Assembly (NCBI GenBank): GCA_964057225.1
Contig: OZ059899.1
Location: forward strand, 3,162,001-3,226,000
Origin: Auanema rhodensis
Lineage: Eukaryota; Nematoda; Chromadorea; Rhabditida; Rhabditidae
Direction: 5' to 3'
Length of the DNA: 64,000 nt
Part shown: piece by piece, positions 56,901 through 64,000 of the stretch
Layout: every line of letters begins with the position of its first letter
Numbering within the stretch: the stretch's first letter is position 1
Notes under the pieces: generated by a model
Databases searched by the model: none
What the model was told of the DNA's origin: nothing
Seen by the model: the letters and a program-made list of their open reading frames with translations, nothing else
Made by a program: the position numbers and the translations under genes

Positions 56901-57800
56901 CAATGTTGAGTGTACATGGAAACTCAACATACACTAATGCATCATTTTTCAAAAGATCATAACTAATTTTTGTATCAAGCGTTTTTCAATGTAGTATAGT
57001 GCATTCGATGCGGATTTTTACGCTGCGTCGATCTGTGTTATCAGATTTGCGCTAGCTTAAAAATGCACCGAGATATCAACCGATATAAGTTCACACTTAT
57101 ATCCTCGATTTTCACCCTGAAGAATTAATTTTTTCGTTGAATAACATTGTCCATCGTCTTTGCCTTGAAAAATGGAATCTAAAAACATCTACTTTTTGCT
57201 AAATTATTTTGAAATTTTTCGAAAAAATTTTTGTCAAAATGTTTTTGGAAGCAATGTTGAGTGTACATGGAAACTCAACATACACTAATGCATCATTTTT
57301 CAAACGATCATAACTAATTTTTGTATTAAGCGTTTCTCGATGTAGTATAGTGCATTCGATGCGGATTTTTAAGCTGCGTCGATCTGTGTTATCAGATTTG
57401 CGCTAGCTTAAAAATGCACCGAGATATCAACTGATATAAGTTCACACATATATACCCGATTTTCACCCTGAAGAATTAATTTTTTCGTTGAATAACATTG
57501 TCCATCGTCTTTGCCTTGAAAAAAGGAATCTAAAAACATCTACTTTTTGCTAAATTATTTTGAAATTTTTCGAAAAAATTTTTGTCAAAATGTTTTTGGA
57601 AGCAATGTTGAGTGTACATGGAAACTCAACATACACTAATGCATCATTTTTCAAACGATCATAACTAATTTTTGTATTAAGCGTTTCTCAATGTAGTATA
57701 GTGCATTCGATGCGGATTTTTAAGCTGCGTCGATCTGTGTTATCAGATTTGCGCTAGCTTAAAAATGCAACGAGATATCAACTGATATAAGTTCACACAT
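53930..57800. repeat. Sub-array with CATATATACCC variant monomers
   Basis: Five monomers in this stretch carry a clustered change in the right arm of inverted repeat C, with the marker near 53933, 54986, 56039, 57443 and 57794 (spacings of 3, 3, 4 and 1 monomers). The rare CTCGATGTAG variant recurs at 54881 and 57338, exactly 7 monomers apart. I did not see the CATATATACCC variant elsewhere in the array. Confidence 0.75.
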
Positions 57801-57999
57801 ATATACCCGATTTTCACCCTGAAGAATTAATTTTTTCGTTGAATAACATTGTCCATCGTCTTTGCCTTGAAAAAAGGAATCTAAAAACATCTACTTTTTG
57901 CTAAATTATTTTGAAATTTTTCGAAAAAATTTTTGTCAAAATGTTTTTGGAAGCAATGTTGAGTGTACATGGAAACTCAACATACACTAATGCATCATT

Positions 58000-59930
58000 T
58001 TTCAAACGATCATAACTAATTTTTGTATTAAGCGTTTCTCAATGTAGTATAGTGCATTCGATGCGGATTTTTAAGCTGCGTCGATCTGTGTTATCAGATT
58101 CGCGCTAGCTTAAAAATGCACCGAGATATCAACTGATATAAGTTCACACTTATATCCTCGATTTTCACCCTGAAGAAATAATTTTTTCGTTGAATAACAT
58201 TGTCCATCGTCTTTGCCTTGAAAAAAGGAATCTAAAAACATCTACTTTTTGCTAAATTATTTTGAAATTTTTCGAAAAAATTTTTGTCAAAATGTTTTTG
58301 GAAGCAATGTTGAGTGTACATGGAAACTCAACATACACTAATGCATCATTTTTCAAACGATCATAACTAATTTTTGTATTAAGCGTTTCTCAATGTAGTA
58401 TAGTGCATTCGATGCGGATTTTTAAGCTGCGTCGATCTGTGTTATCAGATTTGCGCTAGCTTAAAAATGCACCGAGATATCAACTGATATAAGTTCACAC
58501 TTATATCCTCGATTTTCACCCTGAAGAAATAATTTTTTCGTTGAATAACATTGTCCATCGTCTTTGCCTTGAAAAAAGGAATCTAAAAACATCTACTTTT
58601 TGCTAAATTATTTTGAAATTTTTCGAAAAAATTTTTGTCAAAATGTTTTTGGAAGCAATGTTGAGTGTACATGGAAACTCAACATACACTAATGCATCAT
58701 TTTTCAAACGATCATAACTAATTTTTGTATTAAGCGTTTCTCAATGTAGTATAGTGCATTCGATGCGGATTTTTAAGCTGCGTCGATCTGTGTTATCAGA
58801 TTTGCGCTAGCTTAAAAATGCACCGAGATATCAACTGATATAAGTTCACACTTATATCCTCGATTTTCACCCTGAAGAAATAATTTTTTCGTTGAATAAC
58901 ATTGTCCATCGTCTTTGCCTTGAAAAAAGGAATCTAAAAACATCTACTTTTTGCTAAATTATTTTGAAATTTTTCGAAAAAATTTTTGTCAAAATGTTTT
59001 TGGAAGCAATGTTGAGTGTACATGGAAACTCAACATACACTAATGCATCATTTTTCAAACGATCATAACTAATTTTTGTATTAAGCGTTTCTCAATGTAG
59101 TATAGTGCATTCGATGCGGATTTTTAAGCTGCGTCGATCTGTGTTATCAGATTTGCGCTAGCTTAAAAATACACCGAGATATCAACTGATATAAGTTCAC
59201 ACTTATATCCTCGATTTTCACCCTGAAGAAATAATTTTTTCGTTGAATAACATTGTCCATCGTCTTTGCCTTGAAAAAAGGAATCTAAAAACATCTACTT
59301 TTTGCTAAATTATTTTGAAATTTTTCGAAAAAATTTTTGTCAAAATGTTTTTGGAAGCAATGTTGAGTGTACATGGAAACTCAACATACACTAATGCATC
59401 ATTTTTCAAACGATCATAACTAATTTTTGTATTAAGCGTTTCTCAATGTAGTATAGTGCATTCGATGCGGATTTTTAAGCTGCGTCGATCTGTGTTATCA
59501 GATTTGCGCTAGCTTAAAAATGCACCGAGATATCAACTGATATAAGTTCACACTTATATCCTCGATTTTCACCCTGAAGAAATAATTTTTTCGTTGAATA
59601 ACATTGTCCATCGTCTTTGCCTTGAAAAAAGGAATCTAAAAACATCTACTTTTTGCTAAATTATTTTGAAATTTTTCGAAAAAATTTTTGTCAAAATGTT
59701 TTTGGAAGCAATGTTGAGTGTACATGGAAACTCAACATACACTAATGCATCATTTTTCAAACGATCATAACTAATTTTTGTATTAAGCGTTTCTCAATGT
59801 AGTATAGTGCATTCGATGCGGATTTTTAAGCTGCGTCGATCTGTGTTATCAGATTTGCGCTAGCTTAAAAATGCACCGAGATATCAACTGATATAAGTTC
59901 ACACTTATATCCTCGATTTTCACCCTGAAG
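58000..59930. repeat. Locally homogeneous run of monomers
   Basis: About six consecutive monomers are almost identical: AAACGATC, GTATTAAGCGTTTCTC, AAGCTG, GAAATAAT and CCTTGAAAAAAGG at each variable site. The few differences include TTCGCG near 58099 and AATACACC near 59169. This suggests recent expansion of a single monomer. Confidence 0.75.
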
Positions 59931-59939
59931 AAATAATTT

Positions 59940-60372
59940 TTTCGTTGAATAACATTGTCCATCGTCTTTGAATTGAAAAATGAAATCTTAAAACATCTAC
60001 TTTTTGCTAAATTATTTTGAAATTTTTCGAAAAAATTTTTGTCAAAATGTTTTTGGAAGCAATGTTGAGTGTACATGGAAACTCAACATACACTAATGCA
60101 TCATTTTTCAAACGATCATAACTAATTTTTGTATCAAGTGTTTCTCAATGTAGTATAGTGCATTCGTTGCGGATTTTTAAGCTGCGTCGATCTGTGTTAT
60201 CAGATTTGCGCTAGCTTAAAAATGCACCGAGATATCAACTGATATAAGTTCACACTTATATCCTCGATTTTCACCCTGAAGAATTAATTTTTTCGTTGAA
60301 TAACATTGTCCATCGTCTTTGCCTTGAAAAATGGAATCTAAAAACATCTACTTTTTGCTAAATTATTTTGAA
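59940..60372. repeat. Terminal, more divergent satellite monomers beside the retroelement
   Basis: The monomer joint near 59967-59993 reads CTTTGAATTG and ATGAAATCTT, changes I did not see in other copies. The next monomer combines AAGTGTTTCTC with a private CATTCGTTGCGG near 60165. Phase is unchanged. The array then stops after 27 bases of a further monomer at the retroelement boundary. Confidence 0.7.
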
Positions 60373-60400
60373 ATTTTTCGAAAAAATTTTTGTCAAAATG

Positions 60401-60779
60401 AATCAAAGAACGAAAAATAAAAAGAAAATGATTTATTTAAAAAAACAAAAAAAAAATACAAAAAAATTCAAGAGAAAATTCCAAACTGAAAAAAATATAA
60501 AAAAATTCCTTATCACAATAATTTTAGGACAAAAACAACTAAATATTGTTTTAATCAGATTACGGTAGTTGATTATCAACAGTTCACTGTTTACCAACAA
60601 TCTCTAAATGGAGCGCGATTACTATGGATTGTTTTATCAATTGGTCATTTTATTCAAATTATTCATTTTATTTAATTTTTTCATGAATAATTGTTATCTT
60701 AATATTTTATATAAATTATATTATATATTTATCTTCATTTATACTATTCATTTTAGTATCTATAGCCATATTCTTGACA
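60401..60779 (-). repeat. 3' LTR of the retrotransposon
   Basis: This repeat matches 63660-64000 with two substitutions and no indels over the 341 bp present in both. Its outer end (60401) is fixed by the break in the satellite and by the end of similarity with the other LTR. Its inner end (60779) is a proposal: on the minus strand it would start TGTCAAG directly after a purine-rich GAGAGGCCGGGGA. The LTR is very AT-rich. It has a TATAAA match on the minus strand at 60743-60738, only about 40 bp inside the proposed start, which may be chance. The outer terminus reads TTTGATT on the minus strand rather than the usual CA. Confidence 0.88.
60432..60437 (-). promoter_or_regulatory. Candidate polyadenylation signal in the 3' LTR
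   Basis: AATAAA on the minus strand, 31-36 bases before the outer end of the 3' LTR, where a cleavage signal could act for the element transcript. The same hexamer is in the 5' LTR at 63691-63696. AATAAA is frequent in such AT-rich sequence (another lies at 60667-60672), so the choice is uncertain. Confidence 0.35.
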
Positions 60780-60792
60780 TCCCCGGCCTCTC
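60780..60792 (-). promoter_or_regulatory. Candidate polypurine tract
   Basis: On the minus strand this reads GAGAGGCCGGGGA and is followed at once by TGTCAAG, the proposed LTR start. A purine run next to a TG is the expected plus-strand primer arrangement for an LTR element. It is interrupted by CC, so the assignment is tentative. It would be settled by seeing where the right LTR ends beyond base 64000. Confidence 0.5.
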
Positions 60793-60920
60793 AAATTTCT
60801 CGTCCCGAGAAAAAATAATTCTTATTACTATTTATTCAATAGTTTAACAGTTTCATTAAAAACAACAATAAAAATAAACATTCACAACATACATGAGAAA
60901 ATTTAAATTTCAACAAGAAA
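60780..60920 (-). other. 3' UTR of the retrotransposon
   Basis: These 141 bases lie between the gag-protease stop codon and the proposed 3' LTR start. They are AT-rich and include the candidate polypurine tract at the LTR side. There is no room for pol or env, and I see no remnant of reverse-transcriptase or integrase coding sequence in them. Confidence 0.7.
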
Positions 60921-63230
60921 TTAGTTATGGTGCTGTTTTTTAAACTGTTGTTGAGGCTTATGGGTTTTGTGCATCTCATTCAGTGCAGTCAGCTTTTCAG
61001 TCCAATTCTCGGACTCCCATTTACCGACAATCTCTCCTTTCTTTATCGTGGTTGGCTGGCATGTCATGTTAGCCACAATCACTGTAGTGGAACTATTGGT
61101 GTCCACTTTACATATTCCCGTGGGTATATCACTCCTATGGGATACCAGTAAGCTATCTTTCTGCTCGTCACATGAGATTTGTAGCGTTCTACTTTTATTC
61201 GCAGGTATATAAACTCTCTGTAAGGCTATGGCCTCTTTTCTATAAAACTTCAAAGATATGCCCAAATCTTTCAGGGCATTCGTACCAATAAGTATAGAAT
61301 CATCTCTACTTTTTCTCACCAAAAAACATACTTGTGCAGTTTTTTTACTTTCTGAGCAATAAACTTCACAGCTTATTGCTCCAACAAAATTCATTCGCGT
61401 ACCCGAGGCATTTGCTATGAACTTATCTCCATTCCAAGGAAGTTGAGTTACACTTCTATTTAAGTCAACCCCTTCATTCATCAAATTAACTAGAGCTTGT
61501 GACGACATCACTGATATTTGCGATCCCGTGTCAATAAGAACTTTTTTATTTCTCATGCTGCAGATTAACATAGGTAGTAAACTCTGCTCACCAATCAATT
61601 TTGCATCATAGCTATTGTTGCATGTTTTGATAGTTTTGTTCCATGCAACAGCTTGCTCATTCATAACAGAACCCATATTGTTCTGTTCTTGTTCAATTCT
61701 TTTAGAATTGTCTGATGGTCGTTTTCTTTCAGCACAATGTGTTGCTATATGACCACTTCTGTTACATATGTAACAAATAACTTCTTTTCTCTGTGGAAAA
61801 TTACGAACCTTTTCAGTTACGTAACTGTCACGATTGGTCATGTGTTGACCACTAGCAGTATTATTCTGCTTCAAAAATCTCAGCCTGGGCAGGTTTACTT
61901 CAGGTATTCTGTCCTTTCTATGCTGATTGTAGTGAATGCGCTTATTTCTTTCACAACGTAAAGCGACCTCTTTCACCTTCTCATACACCTCCCCTTCTTC
62001 ACTAGTCTCTATTGTCTCAAGTACTTGTAATGCACAAGTACATTCTCTGAGTACCTCATACAAAACTTGAGCTCTTGTGAACGATAACTTTGACATAGAC
62101 AATCCGGGGTAAGCCTTCCTAGAAGTTTCTTCTAGTTTCTTACAAAAGCTTATTAGATTGCTATTGTTGTCAAACTTCAAAGATTTAAGAGCAGCTATGG
62201 CATCTAACCTACTTGCTCTCTTAGAATACTCATGTTGCTTATTCAGTTCCTCTATTATTTTGTCGAGCGAACTGTTTCTGATTATTTCAGGCAACTCATC
62301 ATACCTATCTCTCGCCTCTCCTCTTAATTTTTCTACAAACAGCGTTCTGCGGCCGCTTGCCGACAACGTGCTTTTTGGGTATTTCAGGTGAAACCCTTCT
62401 ACAAAATAGTTCCATTTCTCGAACGACCCACTAGAAAAATCTGGAACATCAGGCAGCAATTGCGCTCGCATTATGTCCAAAAACGCTTCATTCTGCGCGC
62501 TGAGTCCATTTAAAGGCAAAGATGACTCACCCTTGGAGTCTAATCCCTCTTTTTTCTGTTCCTGTTGAACATCCGTCAACCATTTCTGAGTTGTTCTTAA
62601 CTCCTTCTGTCGATGCAACTGTAAAATATATTCAATTTCAGAATTTTCCTCTTCTATTTTACCTGCTGCTTTGTCATCAATCATCATATCCGCCATAGCT
62701 AATTGCGCTTGGCTCTCGATAGCTGCTGATCTCTGCAAATTAAAACTATTAAATATTTCATGCTTCAAAGATTTCTTATCACATTTAAAAAAATCGCATA
62801 AATCTTTCATAGTACTATTAATGGCCCTCATCTCGTCCACTATCTCACTTTCATTGAGTTGGAAAATCTCACAAATGAATTTAGTTGTTTCCGCTCGTTT
62901 ATCAGCTAACTTCAGAGTATTACCCAACTCTGAAGGCTTTTTGAGCCCACTCTTGTTCATTACTGTAATAATGGACTGGATAAATCTCCAATTTTGCCCT
63001 TTTCGCAATTCACTAGCTAAATTTTGCTTCATTGAGTTTATCAAATTAGCAACTTTCTGCTCTGCTCTCCTTTTCTCAGCAGAATTTCTGATTTTTTCCG
63101 TAAAATCTTTACGTAAACAATCATTCAACGGCTCAATAGCCGATAATATTTCAGAGATGAATGAATTCAACATTACCTCTTCGAATGCACTCTCGAAGTC
63201 CATATCGAGCAATTCATTCACAAATGACAT
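60921..63230 (-). CDS. Gag-protease polyprotein of an LTR retrotransposon
   Basis: This encodes capsid/nucleocapsid protein and an aspartic protease, expected to assemble cytoplasmic particles around element RNA and to cleave the polyprotein. I start at the ATG at 63230 (769 aa, GAA before ATG). The open frame extends four codons further, but only to a TTG. Residues 1-255 are helical and charged, without a recognised domain. Residues about 260-436 fit a Ty3/Gypsy-type Gag core (FEKWNYFVEGF near 270-280, then KLRGEARDRYDELP near 301-314). A basic linker leads to one CCHC zinc knuckle at C486, C489, H494 and C499. The retropepsin has VLIDTGS with catalytic D567 and a second conserved element, ILIG, at 646-649. 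About 110 residues follow, with VYIPANKSRTL and TIKKGEIVG, resembling the segment between protease and reverse transcriptase. The frame then stops with TAA. No frameshift or internal stop is present. Nearest families are Gypsy or BEL/Pao; function is confident, family less so. Confidence 0.93.
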   Translation of the reverse strand: MSFVNELLDMDFESAFEEVMLNSFISEILSAIEPLNDCLRKDFTEKIRNSAEKRRAEQKVANLINSMKQNLASELRKGQNWRFIQSIITVMNKSGLKKPSELGNTLKLADKRAETTKFICEIFQLNESEIVDEMRAINSTMKDLCDFFKCDKKSLKHEIFNSFNLQRSAAIESQAQLAMADMMIDDKAAGKIEEENSEIEYILQLHRQKELRTTQKWLTDVQQEQKKEGLDSKGESSLPLNGLSAQNEAFLDIMRAQLLPDVPDFSSGSFEKWNYFVEGFHLKYPKSTLSASGRRTLFVEKLRGEARDRYDELPEIIRNSSLDKIIEELNKQHEYSKRASRLDAIAALKSLKFDNNSNLISFCKKLEETSRKAYPGLSMSKLSFTRAQVLYEVLRECTCALQVLETIETSEEGEVYEKVKEVALRCERNKRIHYNQHRKDRIPEVNLPRLRFLKQNNTASGQHMTNRDSYVTEKVRNFPQRKEVICYICNRSGHIATHCAERKRPSDNSKRIEQEQNNMGSVMNEQAVAWNKTIKTCNNSYDAKLIGEQSLLPMLICSMRNKKVLIDTGSQISVMSSQALVNLMNEGVDLNRSVTQLPWNGDKFIANASGTRMNFVGAISCEVYCSESKKTAQVCFLVRKSRDDSILIGTNALKDLGISLKFYRKEAIALQRVYIPANKSRTLQISCDEQKDSLLVSHRSDIPTGICKVDTNSSTTVIVANMTCQPTTIKKGEIVGKWESENWTEKLTALNEMHKTHKPQQQFKKQHHN

Positions 63231-63644
63231 TTCACCTATCAATGAAAAAAATTACTAGAAGTTTCCTCTACTAATTTATTGCTATTTGAAAGAATCAAAC
63301 AAGCACTTATATCAAGAAAATGGAATTTACTTGATATTAGTTACTACTACCCAAGTTCTGAATGTAGTTCACAGCGGAAGAAATCAGAAAAAGTGTTTAA
63401 AAGAAAACACTTCAACCAAAAACAACCGTACAACAATAAACCAAGAGACACTGTTGTTACCAACACTGTCAAATGATAATTGTTCTGTAAACTTCACTTT
63501 TATTCGGCAAATACCAAACAAAATTGAATGAATACAAACAGAACCCTATTCAGGTAGCAGTGACTTTTTCACCAAACTCTATTCGAGCTTTCAAACAGGG
63601 TTATATGAGCAATTAGCTCAACCCAAACAATAAAATAGTGAAGA
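63231..63644 (-). other. Transcribed leader (5' UTR) of the retrotransposon, free of AUG
   Basis: This 414-base stretch between the primer site and the gag start has no ATG on the minus strand in any frame. I searched the plus strand for CAT base by base and found none. Several would be expected by chance in AT-rich sequence. This supports ribosome scanning to the ATG at 63230. A packaging signal would normally lie here, but I cannot identify one. Short plus-strand open frames in this stretch have no recognisable content. Confidence 0.8.
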
Positions 63645-63659
63645 CCGGTTCGGCCCCCA
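63645..63659 (-). promoter_or_regulatory. Primer binding site, proline tRNA type
   Basis: On the minus strand this reads TGGGGGCCGAACCGG, starting directly after the 5' LTR. It is the complement of a tRNA 3' end: CCA, a C discriminator base, an acceptor strand TTCGGCC and the start of a T stem. TGGGGG with C at the discriminator position is typical of proline-tRNA primer sites, as in murine leukaemia virus. A host proline tRNA with acceptor GGCCGAA would match. Beyond 15 bases the match to a canonical T stem appears to end. Confidence 0.8.
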
Positions 63660-64000
63660 AATCAAAGAACGAAAAATAAAAAGAAAAAGATTTATTTAAA
63701 AAAACAAAAAAAAAATACAAAAAAATTCAAGAGAAAATTCCAAACTGAAAAAAATATAAAAAAATTCCTTATCACAATAATTTTAGGACAAAAACAACTA
63801 AATATTGTTTTAATCAGATTACGGTAGTTGATTATCAACAGTTCACTGTTTACCAACAATCTCTAAATGGAGCGCGATTACTATGGATTGTTTTATCAAT
63901 GGGTCATTTTATTCAAATTATTCATTTTATTTAATTTTTTCATGAATAATTGTTATCTTAATATTTTATATAAATTATATTATATATTTATCTTCATTTA
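63660..64000 (-). repeat. 5' LTR of the retrotransposon (truncated by window end)
   Basis: Direct repeat of 60401-60741 at an offset of 3259 bp. Its element-internal end at 63660 touches the primer binding site with no spacer. The promoter-proximal end lies outside the window, predicted near 64038 if the LTR is 379 bp. As the 5' LTR it would hold the promoter for the gag-protease transcript, but the likely TATA region is at or past the window edge. Confidence 0.9.

Larger units (their letters stand above)
1..60400. repeat. Satellite DNA array, 351-bp monomer, about 172 tandem copies
   Basis: The sequence repeats head to tail every 351 bp from base 1 to base 60400. With TTTTTCGAA taken as monomer start, starts fall at 1, 352, 703, 1054 and so on to 60374, giving 172 full copies plus 27 bases of the next. 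Copies look about 95-99% identical by eye and differ at recurring sites (monomer numbering): C6/T, C91/A, TA110-111/AC, C113/T, T122/C, T142/G, G147/C, A158/C, G209/T, T218/C, A262/T, C289/T, C301/T, A306/G, A310/T. All six frames contain stops in each monomer, so it is not protein-coding. The array is cut by the left window edge and ends on the right at a retroelement insertion, so its true length is larger. A pericentromeric, centromeric or other heterochromatic location is inferred from array type only. Confidence 0.98.
60401..64000 (-). mobile_element. Non-autonomous gag-protease LTR retrotransposon inserted in the satellite (right end outside window)
   Basis: Two direct repeats offset by 3259 bp (60401 onward and 63660 onward) flank a minus-strand gag-protease ORF, a primer binding site abuts the right-hand repeat, and the left repeat begins exactly where the satellite phase breaks. 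These are the parts of an LTR retrotransposon read from right to left. Comparable LTR sequence (341 bp) differs at two positions: 60429/63688 (T/A) and 60642/63901 (T/G). That is 0.6% and implies a recent insertion. Between the LTRs are only about 2.88 kb, with no reverse transcriptase, RNase H, integrase or envelope. If the LTR is 379 bp, the element is about 3.64 kb and ends near 64038. The Gag layout with one CCHC knuckle and a DTG protease resembles Ty3/Gypsy or related elements. Without a reverse transcriptase the superfamily is uncertain. Confidence 0.93.

Noticed and set aside
59849-60076. Minus-strand open frame of 75 codons in the satellite
   Set aside because: It exists only because the divergent monomer near 59970 lacks a stop present in others. 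There is no conservation across monomers.
1-60400. CRISPR-like or protein-coding tandem repeat interpretation
   Set aside because: The repeats are contiguous 351-bp units with no unique spacers. Although 351 is a multiple of three, every monomer has stops in all six frames, so no long repeated protein can be encoded.
1-60400. Array size as an assembly artefact
   Set aside because: Ordered private variants and nested duplications argue for real, resolved sequence. Exact copy number still needs long-read confirmation, and I cannot exclude collapsed or doubled blocks.
60368-60568. Plus-strand open frame of 66 codons, lysine-rich
   Set aside because: It runs from satellite into the LTR across the insertion junction and its lysines come from A-runs. 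Not a gene.
60608-60847. Plus-strand open frame of 79 codons with hydrophobic content
   Set aside because: It is within the LTR and adjacent UTR, in AT-rich sequence that yields F, I, L and Y by composition. It crosses the proposed LTR end and has no start context or domain supporting it.
63231-63242. Gag start at the TTG at 63242, four codons upstream of the ATG
   Set aside because: A eukaryotic element is expected to start at AUG. The first AUG after an AUG-free leader is at 63230.
62671-63258. Plus-strand open frame of 195 codons
   Set aside because: It lies opposite the gag N-terminal coding region. Its leucine/serine-rich, membrane-like composition is what the complement of a helical charged protein gives. 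No recognisable domain.
63279-63531. Two overlapping plus-strand open frames in the retroelement leader
   Set aside because: They are antisense to the leader, short, in different frames, and have no recognisable motif.

Overview
The window is eukaryotic and almost entirely repetitive. Positions 1-60400 are one uninterrupted head-to-tail satellite array with a 351-bp monomer (about 31% G+C, hand-counted on the first monomer), roughly 172 copies. Positions 60401-64000 hold an LTR retrotransposon on the minus strand that has inserted into the satellite and runs off the right edge. A long satellite array, a Gag/protease-coding LTR element, low G+C and no CpG depletion fit an invertebrate genome with little or no CpG methylation. 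I cannot name the species. Nematode or arthropod is a guess.

Satellite (1-60400). Monomers differ by a small set of recurring point variants that travel in linked combinations. Private markers show nested block duplications at shifts of about 5, 6, 7, 16, 22, 24, 46 and 48 monomers, as expected from unequal exchange. The period is held so strictly that I found only five 1-bp indels (net +1) over 172 copies. Each monomer carries three inverted repeats and an AT palindrome. No gene, RNA gene or open frame of note occurs inside the array. Variant composition changes near 30-41 kb.

Retroelement (60401-64000, minus strand). In order along the element: 5' LTR (63660 to beyond the window), a primer binding site fitting proline tRNA (63645-63659), an AUG-free leader (63231-63644), one intact gag-protease ORF of 769 codons (63230-60921), a short 3' UTR with a candidate polypurine tract, and the 3' LTR (60401 to about 60779). 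The two LTRs differ at 2 of 341 comparable bases, so the insertion looks recent. Reverse transcriptase, RNase H and integrase are absent. The ORF stops where reverse transcriptase would normally begin. The element is best read as non-autonomous, supplying Gag and perhaps protease and relying on a partner for replication and integration.

I did not find a novel defence-type or metabolic system. The most noteworthy items are the gag-protease-only element with an open frame and AUG-free leader, its datable insertion into the array, and the fine structure of the satellite.
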